In this document: positions 1 to 14,604 of the stretch, piece by piece
Position numbering within the stretch: the first letter of the stretch is position 1
Layout: every line of letters begins with the position of its first letter
Assembly: GCF_041956535.1 (NCBI RefSeq)
Contig: NW_027192202.1
Coordinates: forward strand, 203,529 to 267,528
Origin: Calcarisporiella thermophila CBS 279.70
Lineage: Eukaryota > Calcarisporiellomycota
Direction of reading: 5' to 3'
Length of the DNA: 64,000 bases
Made by a program: the position numbers and the translations under genes
Notes under the pieces: generated by a model
Databases searched by the model: none
Seen by the model: the letters and a program-made list of their open reading frames with translations, nothing else
Told to the model about the DNA's origin: nothing

Positions 1-95
1 TTTTCGTGAAACAGGGCTTGAGGGATTACGTGGCTTGGCTTGGTTGTCCTACTGCAGATATCTCGATACGATTCCAACATTCCAAAATCAGAGCG

Positions 96-167
96 GGTCC
101 TATGGTGTAATCGGTAGCACCCAGGACTTTGAATCCTGTAACCTGAGTTCGATTCTCAGTGGGACCA
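96..167 (+). tRNA. tRNA-Gln (anticodon UUG)
   Basis: This is a complete cloverleaf. The 7-bp acceptor stem pairs 96-102 with 160-166 and includes one G-U pair. The D arm carries the A-box pattern and the anticodon loop CTTTGAA places TTG at 34-36. The T arm carries the GTTCGATTC B-box, the discriminator base is A167, and CCA is not encoded. No intron is present. A run of seven T follows from 168, the usual RNA polymerase III terminator. UUG reads CAA (glutamine). Confidence 0.96.
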
Positions 168-1729
168 TTTTTTTCATTTTGATTATATTCTACTTAAGAT
201 TTTACTTCCCGCGTTAAATAAATCTATGATATAGCTTAATTATAATAAAATTTAAGGACACAATTATAATTGCTTTTTCAATTTTTCGAGAGTGGATCAT
301 TAGAATATTTATTAGTATGTAATCTTAAAATTTTTTATGTACATTTCATCTATCGTGAGGAATGGTGTCGATAAATTACCGGGATAATATTATTACCCAG
401 TTTGCTCATCCGGCCTACGTAAGTGCCACTAGTAGTTTGGTGGGCAGTTTGAAGTAACGCACGCATTTGCTGTTGCATGGCATAATTTTCATTGTGTTTT
501 CGCAATACCTGTTAGAGTAAATTACAACTTATAAGCTAAAGATCAAAATGCAATGTAAAGCTAATTAATACATCATGGTGTGATCGTGATGATTCCTGTT
601 GCGAAAAGGACTGATTAAAAGATATTTGTTCGCCATTCATTTTTCATAGAATAAGAAATACGTCGATTTGTCAAATTTAAGTAGCAGCCGTTTTATCCGA
701 ATTGATTGCTGAATAATTCGCTATTCTATGAAATGCGGCGTATAAAAAACAATATGAGTGTCAATCACAACAACAAACTCGAAGTATGCAATCTTAGTAG
801 TTTGTCTTGATATATTTTATTTTTAGTCACTTAGGAAACATCAGTATACTTGCTGATAATTAATAATACTACACTTCAAAATATCTATTGTTGCTTTTAT
901 ATATTCTCGTTTCATCAGTAGAAGTATATTTTATTGAATGATTGCTATTGCTCTATAATTCAAAGTAGACTGGTAAAATGCGAACATTCGAAAAAGAGTA
1001 AAATCTAGCATTATTAGAGCCATATTTTGATAAACAAGTTATTATATCTTTCATAACTAAAGTAGAGGCAATTGCTGATATATATGTTTAGGGCCTTGGC
1101 CGTTGCATACTTCCGTAAAATAAATGTGCACTCGGCAAATAGGTTTTATGTTAAGTTACCTCATAGCTTTATTATTATCCAGATACCCATCATTTTTTGA
1201 GATTCTCTGAGAAGAAAATACGAACAAATGTTAGATGGTCCATAAACTCTTCAAATTTACATGCTGATTATGCGAACTCCAGTTACACCTATAAAATTGA
1301 AGGTAGTAGGGAGGATAATTTACACCGTCAGGGTGAGCCTTAAGTTTTTCTTAATCATAGCTCAATCAGTGCATGATCTGCAATTAATCTTACTGTGACA
1401 AACGATCAATCAAATTAGTTGGATGAGTCTTGAGTTTGAGATTTATTAAGGAATCTACCAAGATTAGCAAAATCGGCTCTAATACTTACCCTATACCACT
1501 AAGGTAATCTAGACAAACATAACGAATGAGTCAAGAAATATTTGAAACCTTAGCTTTTTTCCTTATTTTATGGGCACCTCGAACCAATAACCGTGCGGAC
1601 AAAAAAAGAAAAATTTTACTAGCTTGTCCTTATTATCTTATATATAAACAAAAATTTTTTGATTTTTTTTGTTTTTCTGTTTTCTTTTTATCTTTCTTTT
1701 GCCCATTAATCAAATTATACCTGTTCACA
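168..1729. other. intergenic, AT-rich, no gene seen
   Basis: After the Pol III T-run there is about 1.5 kb of AT-rich sequence with no open frame showing coding character. The last part carries pyrimidine-rich tracts (about 1650-1710) directly before the DED1 start and is presumably its promoter and 5' leader. Confidence 0.6.
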
Positions 1730-3849
<2,120 letters not shown>

Positions 3850-5132
3850 TTTACTTACAGTGAGCAAGAAACCTGAAAGCTCAGCTGAGTATTCATATAT
3901 TATATAATATATTACCTTTACATTTGGTATTTAGGCTAGTATCCCTTTTTTATATAGAGCTATTAGCAAATGATTGATTTTTTTTTTATTCAATGTTCTA
4001 TACCCCCTTCTCTTCCTTCACTTATATAATAATATATAGCATATCATTATCGTTGCAGTTTTTTATTTGCATTTCAGCATTATTTTCTTATATAGACTTT
4101 TTAAAGTTGGAAAGGATTTTTTTCTCATGGGTTTAGGGCTTGTTGGCATAGATTTCTTTTGGCCTATGTAATTTTTATATTGCTCTTACACCTCCATTTC
4201 TTTTAAAAGAGAAATCCTTTTATTTTTCTGACTTTGTATGATTGCTACGGTAATGGTTTTATATATTTAAATTATTGTTTTTTATTTGCGTGGTTTAGAA
4301 CATTGAAGAGTCCTTTATTCTCATTTTGTTAACAAGTTATTGATATGCTTTTATTCCTAATAGCTATGATATAATAAATAATTGAAAATGAACTTCAAAC
4401 GCCAAATAGCTCCAGCATACAGGAGAATCGAACATAGATTTAAACCTTTACAGATAAATTCTAGTAAAAGAAGAATTTAAACAGAATCTAGAGAATATAG
4501 CAACGATTAACACTCCCCCCCAAAAAAAATCGAAGTTTCCCATTAACGCCATCGTATTTTTTTATTTAAGATATCCTTTTAACCACATTTTATTTTGTTA
4601 TTATTATTGTTTTTACTTTATTCGACTCAAAGTCTGACAGGATTAAATTACCGTTAGAATTCTAACAGTGGAACCTATTAAAACACTGTATTCAATATAC
4701 CTATTTGTATCCTCTGCGCTTGATTACACAAAGCATTGCTTGATACATTATTACACTCTGAATTAATAAAAAATACCAGTTTATATGCATATTTCGAGCT
4801 GGATGTGTCTATGTTATTATCCAAATGTTCTATAGTTGCTAACTTTTCTCACTAGCCTCTGATTCTAATAGGGAGAGAAACAGGCCTTAGCTCTTCCACT
4901 CTTTAATATTCTCACTTACCACTCCTTCACAAGTCGAGAGCGACAAAATACGCTCCTTATTAAACTGCCTTCAAATCGACCCTCTCACCACATTGGCCCT
5001 TATGAACCGAAAAAACGTATGGTGACACGCTATTTGCTAGCTACTACCAAAGGTTTGTTGATAGAATATTACACTCCACATTCAGTTAATCTAAGATTTA
5101 AAATCAAACAGACGCCGTCAATGTATATTCAT
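3850..5132. other. intergenic between DED1 and AXL2-like gene
   Basis: This AT-rich region holds the DED1 3' region (T-runs from about 3970) and the leader of the next gene. An in-frame ATG at 5019 would add 38 residues to the next protein. I see no separate gene. Confidence 0.5.
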
Positions 5133-7853
5133 ATGGGCTTGAGAAGAGGGGAGATCAATCCCTTCATTTTTCTTTCCCATTCGAAATATCTTTTAATATC
5201 TCTCTTCCTTCTTTTCTTGGTCGCTCGTACATACTCTGTTAGTGTCGATATTCCCTTTTCCATAGAGGTTGCTAAACCTATCCCTGCCCAGTATGCAACG
5301 CGTGGAAAGGAATTTTCTTATACTATCGATAGCAGTACTTTTGCTGTTAGCACCTCAGGGTTCGGTTCCAGTAATGTGATCCAACAAAGACCTTCTACAG
5401 TATTGAACCTGACCCTTTCCCTTAGCCCCGACGGAAGTCAACCTCCACCTGCTTGGTTGAATTTTGATAAAGGACTATGGACAATGGAAGGCACACCACC
5501 CCCGGATGCATATTCCTTTACTGCGTACATCCTTGCAGCAGGTGCAGTAACTAATACACTTGTGATCCCATTTCAACTTATTGTCAACAATCATCCGCCA
5601 CCAAAAATAATACGACAACCATCCGATCAAATGGTTTTCTTTGGACAGTATGTGCAGTTTGCGATTGCAAATGGGGATATTGTAACAGATTTTGGCGGAG
5701 GAAATCTACTCTACACTGCTGCTTATGAAGCCAGATGGTTGAATTTTCAGGCGGAAAACCTTATTTTTAGAGGAATTGCTCCTTTACCTGATGTTTCGGG
5801 ACAGGCTCAAAACTTTTCTATAATTCTGACTGCAAAAGATATCTATAAAGGGTCAACCTCAGTCCAATTTCGAGTATTAATATTACCAGATCCGAAAGGC
5901 GATTCGATCCCAATAGGTGCTGGTTTGAACCCATTCCCTACGAGAGCACCACCAAATAACGCTGCCACCTCCACACTTCCAACTTCAACTACTTTTCAAC
6001 AACAGCAAGACCAACAAATTGGCTCACTCCCTTTGGCGATAGTAGTTGCCTTGACCGTAGCATCTGTGATTGCAGTAACTCTAATCGGGGTGGTATTTTG
6101 TGCTTGTATGTGCTGGTTCCGTAAGACATCGCCTTCCGCAAAATTGAGAAGGAACCGTCAATCAGAGAAAGGATTTACAGGCATCCGCTATCCTTATTGG
6201 AACCCGCGTTTTAAATGGCATCGTCGCTCCAGACACTTACCAGATGACTACTATACTTGTGTTTCACCGCTTCCTGACGCTTATTCAACACGAAATCTCG
6301 GGGATCCAGGCGTGTTTATGTCGTGTAGCAGAAATACAAGTCGAGAAAGTGAATTGTTTATGGCCAACATTGACCAGCATTCTGTTTTTAATCCCCCGTG
6401 TTCCCAACACTGCTATCCTCTACACCTTCCATATTATTGTCATAATCACGAGACAAGATGGCATGATAACAGGCGGCGACACACCGTATATGGAGAGCCA
6501 CATACAAGCCTCGATCGATTGGATCCTGTCGCATATAGACAACATCGGCATAGCATGGACGTGCTTTCTTCAGATAGTGACTGGCAATGCACTATCATCC
6601 CTCGCCAACCATATCAAGCGCGCAAGCATTTATCCATTTCGCCTATATATACTGAATCTAAGGCTCAACCTTGGATTAACCATGAGAATCGCGTGCAACA
6701 ACGTCAAAAAACTGGGGCAAATTATAACAACAAAGAGCCTTACAATTTCTATCGCGAGCATCTTCGGTGCACTACGATTAGTGCTCTTGCCGAATTAACA
6801 GATGGATCCCAGTTCTTCGAGTCTGTTCTGGCAACCCAAGAGCAAGAAGGGAGTTTAGAAAATAGGCAAAATAACAGTTACTTGTGTGAAAATGACCAAG
6901 AGGGTGTTATTATGTGCGAAAAAAAGAATAGAGAGAGAGGCTGGGTGAAGCACTTGAATCAATACAGGCAAAAAAAGGATTTACTAAGCGAAGTAGGAAA
7001 CGAGTGGAAGGAAGCCCAGAGTAGAATTGTGTTTGCTAAGCAATCTGATTCGCCACAGGAGCGGAACAGTAGAAAGTGCATAGATAAGTGTATCGATGAA
7101 TCTTATGGGTATGATATTGCAGCAAATATCGTGGAGGAAGAAAGCGGCCTCGAGAAATCTGGATTGTCTCTCGCACAAAATATAATAGATTCGAGTGAAG
7201 ATAGTAATTACACTCGCCCAACTTTGCCTTCGCAACCCTCACCAATAGTTCGATCTTTTTCTTCTTTTCGTCTTACACTGAACAGAAATAATCCTTTCGC
7301 ACGAGACTGGGTCCCTTCATCTCTTGCTCCCACTTCAAATGCTTCTCCCAACAAGGATGGGAATGTAACAGCAGATAAAGATACATTAAATAGGGAGAGA
7401 ACAGTTCGACAAGGAGCTTCATCGGCACTAGTGAAGAATTGGGGACCAATACACACCGCAGCTTCAAGACCTACTCTGCCTGAGCTCAACATCCAAGCGC
7501 TAAACAACGTTCAAACTAGCAAGTTTGTTAACTCTTCTCAAACCTCCTGCTACGTTTCTTACCCTACCACAACAAATGCACACACGTCTTCTATTGTAAC
7601 ACCGTCATTTCATACTGCTTTGGAGGAGGATAGGTGCGAAAACCATCTTAATGGCACAGAGCAAGATGATTCTACAGAAATTTCTTTTGGCAAATTTGAA
7701 TGGGAGACGAAATCTAATTGGGATGATTATGACAGCGGTCCGCCAACACCTAAGTTGAGAACCGTGAAGATGGAGTTGGTCTCCAAGAAACTGGGAAACG
7801 AATTTTCCCATTCACAACAAAAGGAAGAAGATTGGATCTATTTTGAAAAATAA
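5133..7853 (+). CDS. AXL2: Axl2-like cadherin-domain plasma membrane protein
   Basis: One exon encodes 906 residues from the ATG at 5133. In-frame ATGs at 5121 and 5019 exist, but starting at 5133 places the hydrophobic signal segment (YLLISLFLLFL) about 20 residues in, as expected. Two dystroglycan-type cadherin-like (CADG) repeats follow, roughly residues 25-140 and 150-260, with typical motifs such as PAWLNF and ARWLNF. A Ser/Thr/Gln-rich stalk leads to one membrane span near residues 300-325, ending in a Cys-rich juxtamembrane stretch. The long cytosolic tail is charged, His-rich and low in complexity. This is the architecture of yeast Axl2/Bud10, which marks bud sites and binds septin and Bud4-linked factors. 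A polarity or septation role is inferred from architecture. SPA2, another polarity gene, is 45 kb away and unlinked in function here. Confidence 0.78.
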   Translation: MGLRRGEINPFIFLSHSKYLLISLFLLFLVARTYSVSVDIPFSIEVAKPIPAQYATRGKEFSYTIDSSTFAVSTSGFGSSNVIQQRPSTVLNLTLSLSPDGSQPPPAWLNFDKGLWTMEGTPPPDAYSFTAYILAAGAVTNTLVIPFQLIVNNHPPPKIIRQPSDQMVFFGQYVQFAIANGDIVTDFGGGNLLYTAAYEARWLNFQAENLIFRGIAPLPDVSGQAQNFSIILTAKDIYKGSTSVQFRVLILPDPKGDSIPIGAGLNPFPTRAPPNNAATSTLPTSTTFQQQQDQQIGSLPLAIVVALTVASVIAVTLIGVVFCACMCWFRKTSPSAKLRRNRQSEKGFTGIRYPYWNPRFKWHRRSRHLPDDYYTCVSPLPDAYSTRNLGDPGVFMSCSRNTSRESELFMANIDQHSVFNPPCSQHCYPLHLPYYCHNHETRWHDNRRRHTVYGEPHTSLDRLDPVAYRQHRHSMDVLSSDSDWQCTIIPRQPYQARKHLSISPIYTESKAQPWINHENRVQQRQKTGANYNNKEPYNFYREHLRCTTISALAELTDGSQFFESVLATQEQEGSLENRQNNSYLCENDQEGVIMCEKKNRERGWVKHLNQYRQKKDLLSEVGNEWKEAQSRIVFAKQSDSPQERNSRKCIDKCIDESYGYDIAANIVEEESGLEKSGLSLAQNIIDSSEDSNYTRPTLPSQPSPIVRSFSSFRLTLNRNNPFARDWVPSSLAPTSNASPNKDGNVTADKDTLNRERTVRQGASSALVKNWGPIHTAASRPTLPELNIQALNNVQTSKFVNSSQTSCYVSYPTTTNAHTSSIVTPSFHTALEEDRCENHLNGTEQDDSTEISFGKFEWETKSNWDDYDSGPPTPKLRTVKMELVSKKLGNEFSHSQQKEEDWIYFEK

Positions 7854-8331
7854 GAGAGCGTGTATTTTTAATTCTTTAACTATTAATTTTTTTATTAGTA
7901 AATAGGAAAGTTATTATTTTAACTCTATTATCATTTTTAATACCAGGTTTCAATGACCTTACCCCTGTCAATTCTTTAATGCTTGTTTAATAATATTCGT
8001 ATAAAATAGCACAAATTTCGGTAATAACACCCAAAGTATCTCGAAATGCAAGCTTCTAGGAGAAACTTCATTTTTTCCTAAGTTTATCCTTTGGGAAAGC
8101 GATTTGGCGATTGATACGGCCTTTCTAGAGCTTAAAAAATATATATATGTGAACAATGCTGTTGTTTATCTGCTCTAATCTGAAAAAAAAAAAATCGAAA
8201 TATCAAGACTATAATGCATTCGTTACACTCTAGCATGTTGTTTAGGCAATATAATTAAATTGGCGGCAAATCCCAAGTCACAGTTGTTGACATTTTATTA
8301 GAACTCTTCTGTATACCCTACATATACTCAA
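7854..8331. other. intergenic, AT-rich
   Basis: This 478-bp gap between two plus-strand genes carries the 3' region of the AXL2-like gene and the promoter of the methyltransferase gene. Nothing distinctive is visible apart from an A-run near 8184. Confidence 0.4.
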
Positions 8332-9584
8332 ATGAATGGCGTCAAGACACTCCCACGGCTGCCAGCTGTACGAGATCTAGTCAAAATCTACGGCTTAACT
8401 GCACGCCAGAGATTGAGTCAGAATTTTATACTTGACAAAAATGTCACTGGTAATTATCATTCTCTAAGAGGCTTTGTTACTTCACAAAATTTATTCCCCA
8501 TTTTCTCTCTATAAAGATAAGATTGTAAAATCTGTAAACTTGAAACCCTCTGAGTTCGTTGTTGAGATTGGACCGGGCCCAGGGCTGTTGACAAGATCTA
8601 TATTAGATATGGGTGTGGAGAATGTGGTGGTTGTTGAAAGGGATGAGCGGTTCCTACCCACACTAAAGGTATATGTCTAGTTTCCCAAGGCAGAAGATCC
8701 TGTAGACTTATTTCAGTAAATTTAATAGCAACTTGCAGATGCATCCGATGGAAGATTAAAGGTTTGTAATATAGTAATTAGAATATTAGATTGAATCTAT
8801 ATTGTCAAGCATAATAGATTCTCCACGGCAATATGCTTACAATTAATCACGATGATATTTTAAGAGCAGCCAATGTCAAAGGTAGCTCTTCGGTTTACCT
8901 CACAACTTTCCTCTTATGATAATTCGCCTAATTGTTCAATATTAATTTATTAGATACGGCACCTCTGCATCTCCTTGGAAATCTTCCATTTAACATAGCC
9001 ACTCCTTTATTACTCCAATGGCTTCATCGCCTCCACACTAGATCCGGACTATTCTCTCTCGCTTCTCCCGCAAAAATGACTCTCATGTTTCAGAAAGAAG
9101 TTGGTGAACGCATTTGCGCAGAACCTGGAAGAAGAGAGAGAGGTCGGCTATCTGTAATGTCGCAGGCATTTTGTGAAGTAAAGAGAGTATATGACGTTGC
9201 AAATACCGTCTTTGTGCCAAAACCAAAAGTCGATGCAGCGGTTATTCAGTTTCTAGAACGCCAAACAACTGGCGTGAAATATTACGATGCGCTCGAAGAT
9301 GTAGCAAGATATTTTTTCACTCATCGCCGAAAGACAATCGGCCATATTTCAAAGTATGATATCTCTAGCAAAATTTCATATGTTTGGACTCAATGAAGCT
9401 CTTCGCTAACTAAATATTTCTCTTTTAATTTTGATTGATAATGTTCAGAAAACTTAAAGGTATAATTCCCCAATTCTCACTTCCCGAAGAATGGGATCCT
9501 ATGCTACGGCCGGAGGATTTGAGCACTGAACAGTTCATAATGTTGAGCGGGAAGATAGGAGAAATGGGACGAAGGTTACCTTAA
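8332..9584 (+). CDS. TFB1M: mitochondrial SSU rRNA (adenine-N6,N6) dimethyltransferase, TFB1M/KsgA type
   Basis: Exons 8332-8449, 8517-8668, 8729-8761, 8818-8881, 8954-9353 and 9449-9584 give 300 residues, the size of KsgA and TFB1M. The N-terminus (LPRLPAVRDLVKIYG, then LSQNF) is the mitochondrial TFB1M signature. The SAM-binding motif is EIGPGPG and the acidic residue EVVERD-like strand follows. The catalytic motif IV is NLPFN. A C-terminal helical part has HRRKTI and LRPEDLSTEQF. Family members dimethylate two adjacent adenines in the 3' hairpin of small-subunit rRNA. Catalytic residues are intact, so this is probably a real methyltransferase and not a degenerate Mtf1-like transcription factor. 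One 33-nt exon and two non-GTAAGT donors (GTTTGT, GTATGA) make the model easy to miss; the fit to the family at every junction supports it. Confidence 0.88.
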
Positions 9585-9782
9585 GAAATAGAGAGCATTG
9601 TTCGTAATTGTATAATATATTTATTCCATAATATCATTGAAGACACGAGGAAAGCAAATAAAAACACGAGAAAAAAAATAAAATAAAATGAAAAATGAAA
9701 GGCGAAAAAAATAAATGAAATAAAATCTATGTGAAAATGGAGGAAAAAAATACATTTAGAAAGGTCGACAAAAAATAGTCCA

Positions 9783-11684
9783 TTAAACAGCAAGCTTCTT
9801 CCCGTCAGGTACAATTGTATCCTATAAAAGCATTAACAGAATATGTATTACTATATGAAGATATGAGGAAAAATATTTGGCTACAATTGTCACTTACGTC
9901 TTCAGCTTTTCTTTTCAACGCGTTTTCCTCATCTCCAACATTGACTGAAATTGTCGCGGTGGCTACAGTGGTAACAGTAGTACCAGCCCTTGACGCATCG
10001 GAATAACATGTAGCATGATAGATCTTCCCATTAAGTTCCACCGCGTTTAAGTACATCCACTCCTCATCAGCATCACTCCAAACACTACGGAATTTTTCAT
10101 GACAGATCGGGCATGGGCCGGGATCACTCTCTGGAACTATTACTTTCGAGGCCTGCTCTTGGACTGAAGAGTCTTCATCAACAGTAGGTTTATTATCAAA
10201 TTCAAAAATTGGTGCTATCCAAAGATATGGAATAAGAAAAAAAATTGAGTACTAGTTGCAATAGGAGGGAAATATAATAAAGTACCTTGAGATTCTACGC
10301 CTTCTGCCGCCCGCTGTTTTATCCATTGCTCCTCCAGGGCGAACCAGGTTCGAGATTGCCCTCGCTTTTTCTCACGCGTACGACGGTTTTGTCGAAAATG
10401 CCAATCAAGATGCTCGTCCATTTGGGCCTTTCCTGCAGGCGTATTGGGGTACCGAAAACCGCACTGCTTACATTGAAGGGGTTGGGACTCGTAGAGAAGA
10501 GTAATTGCAACTGTGTTTCGCCTATAAATTAATAATAAAAAAGATAAAAAAAAAATAGTGTAAATTTAATTTGTCCGAGAGGTTTATGTGGGTATAAGAA
10601 AAAAAGAAGGGATTCGTATTTCATTATTATTGGAAACATAAAAAGGATGATTCGTGTATTTTGAAAACATAAAGATAACATACTTTTGCAAATCAGCATT
10701 GGAAAATGTGATGATTCCTATATCTTTAACGGTCAATTCAGTCGGGTTTTTCTCAACTGCTATCTGCGCTGACTGTGCCAATTGAGGGATTGGGGTAGAA
10801 GGTGCGGACTGCGTAGGCTGAACAAGTTGTATTGGTTGAGATGTGGGGAGACCTCCCGATATTCCATTAAGGAGAAGACTGCTAAGCCATGCGCTCGGAT
10901 CCACGCCAGCAGGAGCACTGGATACAAGAGTGGAGATAGAAGTAAGATCTGGAAGAGTACCATTGAATGAAAGTATGGAGCCAGCTTGAGAAGCAAGTGG
11001 AGTGGAGGTAGGGTATGTAGGGGCGGAGGTGATACGAGAGTTTTGGTGGGAAGTGAATGGCGGTGCGGTCTAAAACAAATTAAATAAATGCGTCAAATAA
11101 AAAATATTTCAGTATACACAGCAGTTATCTTGAATAATTACCTGTGCATTTCCATAGCTCTGCTGCAGCGATGGCCCACGACCCGGTCCCCGTAATTCAT
11201 GCATCGATCTTTCGATTTGATCGATTATTTCGTAAGCAAATACTGGGCGTCCATCGCGCCAGCTCCGCCATGTTCCAAGAAGCTTCTCCATGCTCCGACG
11301 TGTCTGCGGGTCGACGCGGGAGTATGTGTCCATAAAAAGATTGCGAATACTACGAGAGAAGATGTTGATGTATGCCCCACCAACATTCTTGCAAATGGAA
11401 TCAAGGAGATAAAGTGCAGGAAGTTTTTGTGTTGGATGTGCCTGGAAATATTGTGGAAATATTGTAGAAATATTAAATACAAAGACTTTCATCTAACCTT
11501 TGGAAAAAGAACTTACACTGTATATCCGCTCCTCAACGGCTTGAGCTATAGCGGGTGCAGCAAACTTGTTCTCTTGTGCGAGAATGGTAAGGGAATCGAT
11601 GATGGGCTTGGAGTTGAAAGTAAGATCAGCAAGAGTTGCCTGGTAGTCTTGGCGGATAACCTCAACACTATTTGTGCTCGTCAT
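9783..11684 (-). CDS. PCF11: cleavage factor IA subunit Pcf11
   Basis: Six exons (11684-11517, 11441-11142, 11069-10684, 10521-10286, 10214-9898, 9821-9783) give 481 residues. Residues 1-140 are a CID domain that binds phosphorylated RNA polymerase II CTD (LPALYLLDSICKN, then NLFMDTY and LLGTWR). A Pro/Gln/Ser-rich linker follows. The C-terminal half holds two zinc fingers typical of Pcf11, CKQCGFRYP..HLDWHF and CPICHEKF..HATCY, flanking the region that contacts Clp1. The protein acts in pre-mRNA 3'-end cleavage and Pol II termination. It is shorter than yeast Pcf11 (626 residues). The last exon is only 39 nt, encoding the final 12 residues. The start is the first ATG before the CID. Confidence 0.93.
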
Positions 11685-12984
11685 AGTGTCTTACACTCCT
11701 CAAAGGGAAAAGAGATAAACAAAAATAATTGCTCTTAAAAAAATATAAAAGATCAAGCGTAAAAATAAAATATAATTTCCTATTTTCTTACTATTTATAC
11801 TTTTTTTTTCAATTTTACCTTCTTTATAAACAGAAGAGAAAATATAAAAGATCAGATCAAGTTTCTCTCCTCCCGTTCAAAGAAAGAAAGATCCGGCTAA
11901 AAGAGATCAGTAGCTCAGTCAACAAAGCGAAAGTTTTTATTTTTTCTATCTTTACAAAAATTATAAATCGAGTGATTATGCAAACTATTTGAAGCAGCCC
12001 CTTTTATGAATCCACAAAGTAGCTCAGGTAGTGTTTGGAAAAGGTGAAGGGGGAGTAAAAATAAAAGACACAAGCTAACAAAGTCCTAATCACTTGGATT
12101 GGGAAGTAAATTATTTGAGAACTGCAAAAGAGAGCGTAGAAGAATCGAGACGAGGGTACATTTATAAATATCTTTGATGACGTAGTTATCTCATCACTGG
12201 ATAGTAATAAGATATTTTGAAACTATTTATGGATTCAATGGTTCTAAAATACCTACAATGTCTCTGCGATATCTGGACAAAAATTGATTCACCCTCAACC
12301 TATGAAATTTTCAAACCTAGAATATAGCATTTTTCTAAGTCAATCCTATTTCCCTTGATAACTGCTCTTAATTGATGGGATTGGTATTGTCAGATCAAAA
12401 CAATGCTGCATTCTCATGAATTTAAGTCTATCTTTGAGAGGTTTCTTGCATAAACTCAGAGCCTAATCTGTCCAATTAAGACCACGGATATTAATATTCT
12501 CAAGTCTGGCAAAAGGAAACAATTTGAGCACCTATTCAGGAATGCTAGAGTTAGATGATGCATTTTCCCAACGCAGCTTCATCATGAGTGAATGAGAGCA
12601 AGTTAGTAGGACAGCCATGATCGAAGTCACTATGCACTGTGCCGCTGTAGGGAAGAGTCTCGAAGTGATAAGTATTAAGTGTAAATTTAGAAATGGCGCC
12701 CAGTGACGTAAATATCCACAATCGAGTTATGCAAGATATTTTTTCGATTCGATGTATTTTTATTTTTCAAAACTTCAACGGTTGAACAATCACTGTCAGT
12801 TTAAATACTCTTTATTCGTGTTGTGTGAGCGCGTGCCATATTTACTTTCTATCCCACTCCTATCCAATTAGGAAGATCCTTAAAAATTCCACATTGGAAT
12901 GTTTTGCTAAAATTGGCTACAAAAGTTTTTTTCATCATCTGGATCCCTTTTTCTGTCTGATCGATTTTGTCATAACATCAGAGA
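11685..12984. other. 1.3-kb intergenic region between divergent genes
   Basis: This region separates the divergent starts of PCF11 and the membrane protein at 12985. It is AT-rich, with a polypyrimidine tract near 11805. No coding frame or RNA gene is recognised. Confidence 0.5.
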
Positions 12985-14238
12985 ATGTACAATCTCAAAC
13001 GATATTATTACCGAAACCCCCTAGTACTCCTTGGACTTCTCTTCTCTAGCGATGTTCATGTCACGCTTGCACAAGATTTACACCGACGCCAAAGTAATTC
13101 TCTCCACCTCATCATCCATTGATACAATCTCATTATATTTTATTTATAGATTCATGTAGCGGAGGAAGTGACAACCTTTACTGTAGCCCACAGCCTAACT
13201 CTCTTTGGAGAATTAACAGCACACAAAAGATCATCTGGAACAATCTCAACCCTACCATCGCGCCTGCTACCGAAGTAATCATCTGGTTGTTCTTCAAAGA
13301 AAATAATGTATTTGTCCCAACCTATCAATGGCAAGCCCAGAATACTGGCACTAAAGAAGTTGTGGTGATACCGGATGTCATTTCAAAACAAAAGTTGCCT
13401 GGTCCTGTGGATAAAAATCTTACATACGTGCTGCAAATTTTACGGGTAGATGATGAACAGTCGAATAATCCAAAGCCTAGAAGTCCCGAATTCTTCATCC
13501 TTCGTAAGTATTAAAAAATGCAACCACAACTGAACTGATAATAACCATCCCATATGCATTTTAGAACCAGCTTCAGCGCCTAAGATAGCTATTTACACTT
13601 CTTCAATTCCTTCTGTCTCTGAAATTGCATCTGCACCATCTCCTACTTCACCTCCCGGTACCCTATCAACACCTACTTCAACTTCCACCTCACTACCCCC
13701 TTGGGCTATCGGCGTAATTAGCGCTGCCTGTGTGGCCTTCATTGCGTTAATGGCACTTGGGCTTTTTATGTGGTCACGACGCCGGCGGTGGCAATCACTA
13801 GACAACATAGCGCAACACCCAAACAATTCCGAGATGCCTATTATTATAACACCGCCCTTCGCTCGAGGAGAGAAAGGGGACAATCATTCGGATCTCTCAT
13901 ATCCAAACTCTACCTTAACTTCAGCCACAACGGGTGAATTAAGGCAGCCCCACTCAGACAATCCAACGGCGGATGCTGAAACACGTGTGCGAGGAAGTAG
14001 TCCATTAGCATTTACCACCCCAATGGCTATTGCTGGTAACGATCCCGTAGCTCAGGAGGAAGCACGTCGAAAACACGGAGAGGAATTGCTATTGAAGGAA
14101 TTGCAGGATGAAGGCACTCAGATACAAGGAGTTTCGCTACGACAAACTGTGCTCAAGCGAGTGGAAACTGGGCTTTCTGGACAAATGAGCGTCGAGGAGC
14201 AGGAGAGAGAAACACTGGGAGACAAAAACCAAGACTGA
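12985..14238 (+). CDS. single-pass type I membrane protein, function unknown
   Basis: Exons 12985-13093, 13150-13503 and 13565-14238 give 378 residues. The start has a signal peptide (hydrophobic PLVLLGLLFSS, cleavage near TLAQ). An extracytosolic domain of about 130 residues follows, with two early cysteines (SCSGG, LYCSP), Trp-rich beta-strand patterns (IIWNNLNP, VIIWLF) and predicted N-glycosylation sites. A Pro/Ser/Thr stalk leads to one membrane helix at about 198-222 with a stop-transfer cluster SRRRRW. The cytosolic tail of about 155 residues is charged and ends in a Glu/Gln-rich segment. The layout recalls fungal Golgi or plasma-membrane proteins such as Psg1 or Mid2-like sensors, but I do not recognise the family. 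Joining the first exon is what supplies the signal peptide. Confidence 0.8.
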
Positions 14239-14604
14239 CAATGAACTATCCTCCATATATATCTAAATAATATTGTAGCTTATTCCTTTTGTTTTAGTTT
14301 TTTTTTCGATTCACATATATCTCTCCTTTAATTTGATTGTTTATTATTGACGCTGACTTTATTATGATTATTTTATCATATTTATTCCCTCCTTTGAATT
14401 TTTTTATCCTTCTTATATTTAACTAGCTCCTTGTATAAATAGAATAAGCTGTTGTTGTTTTCTCATTCATATGCACGCTCCCTCTTCTACTGAATATTTC
14501 CACCAGATTAAACAACAATTTATTATCGAGATTATCCAGTTTTGGTTTAGTTGATAATATAACATAATATAAAACTCTATTATATACAAATATTCTCTAG
14601 TGGA
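14239..14604. other. convergent 3' region
   Basis: This AT-rich gap lies between the converging ends of the unknown membrane protein and cyclin C. T-rich stretches and TATATA elements could serve polyadenylation on either strand. Confidence 0.4.
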
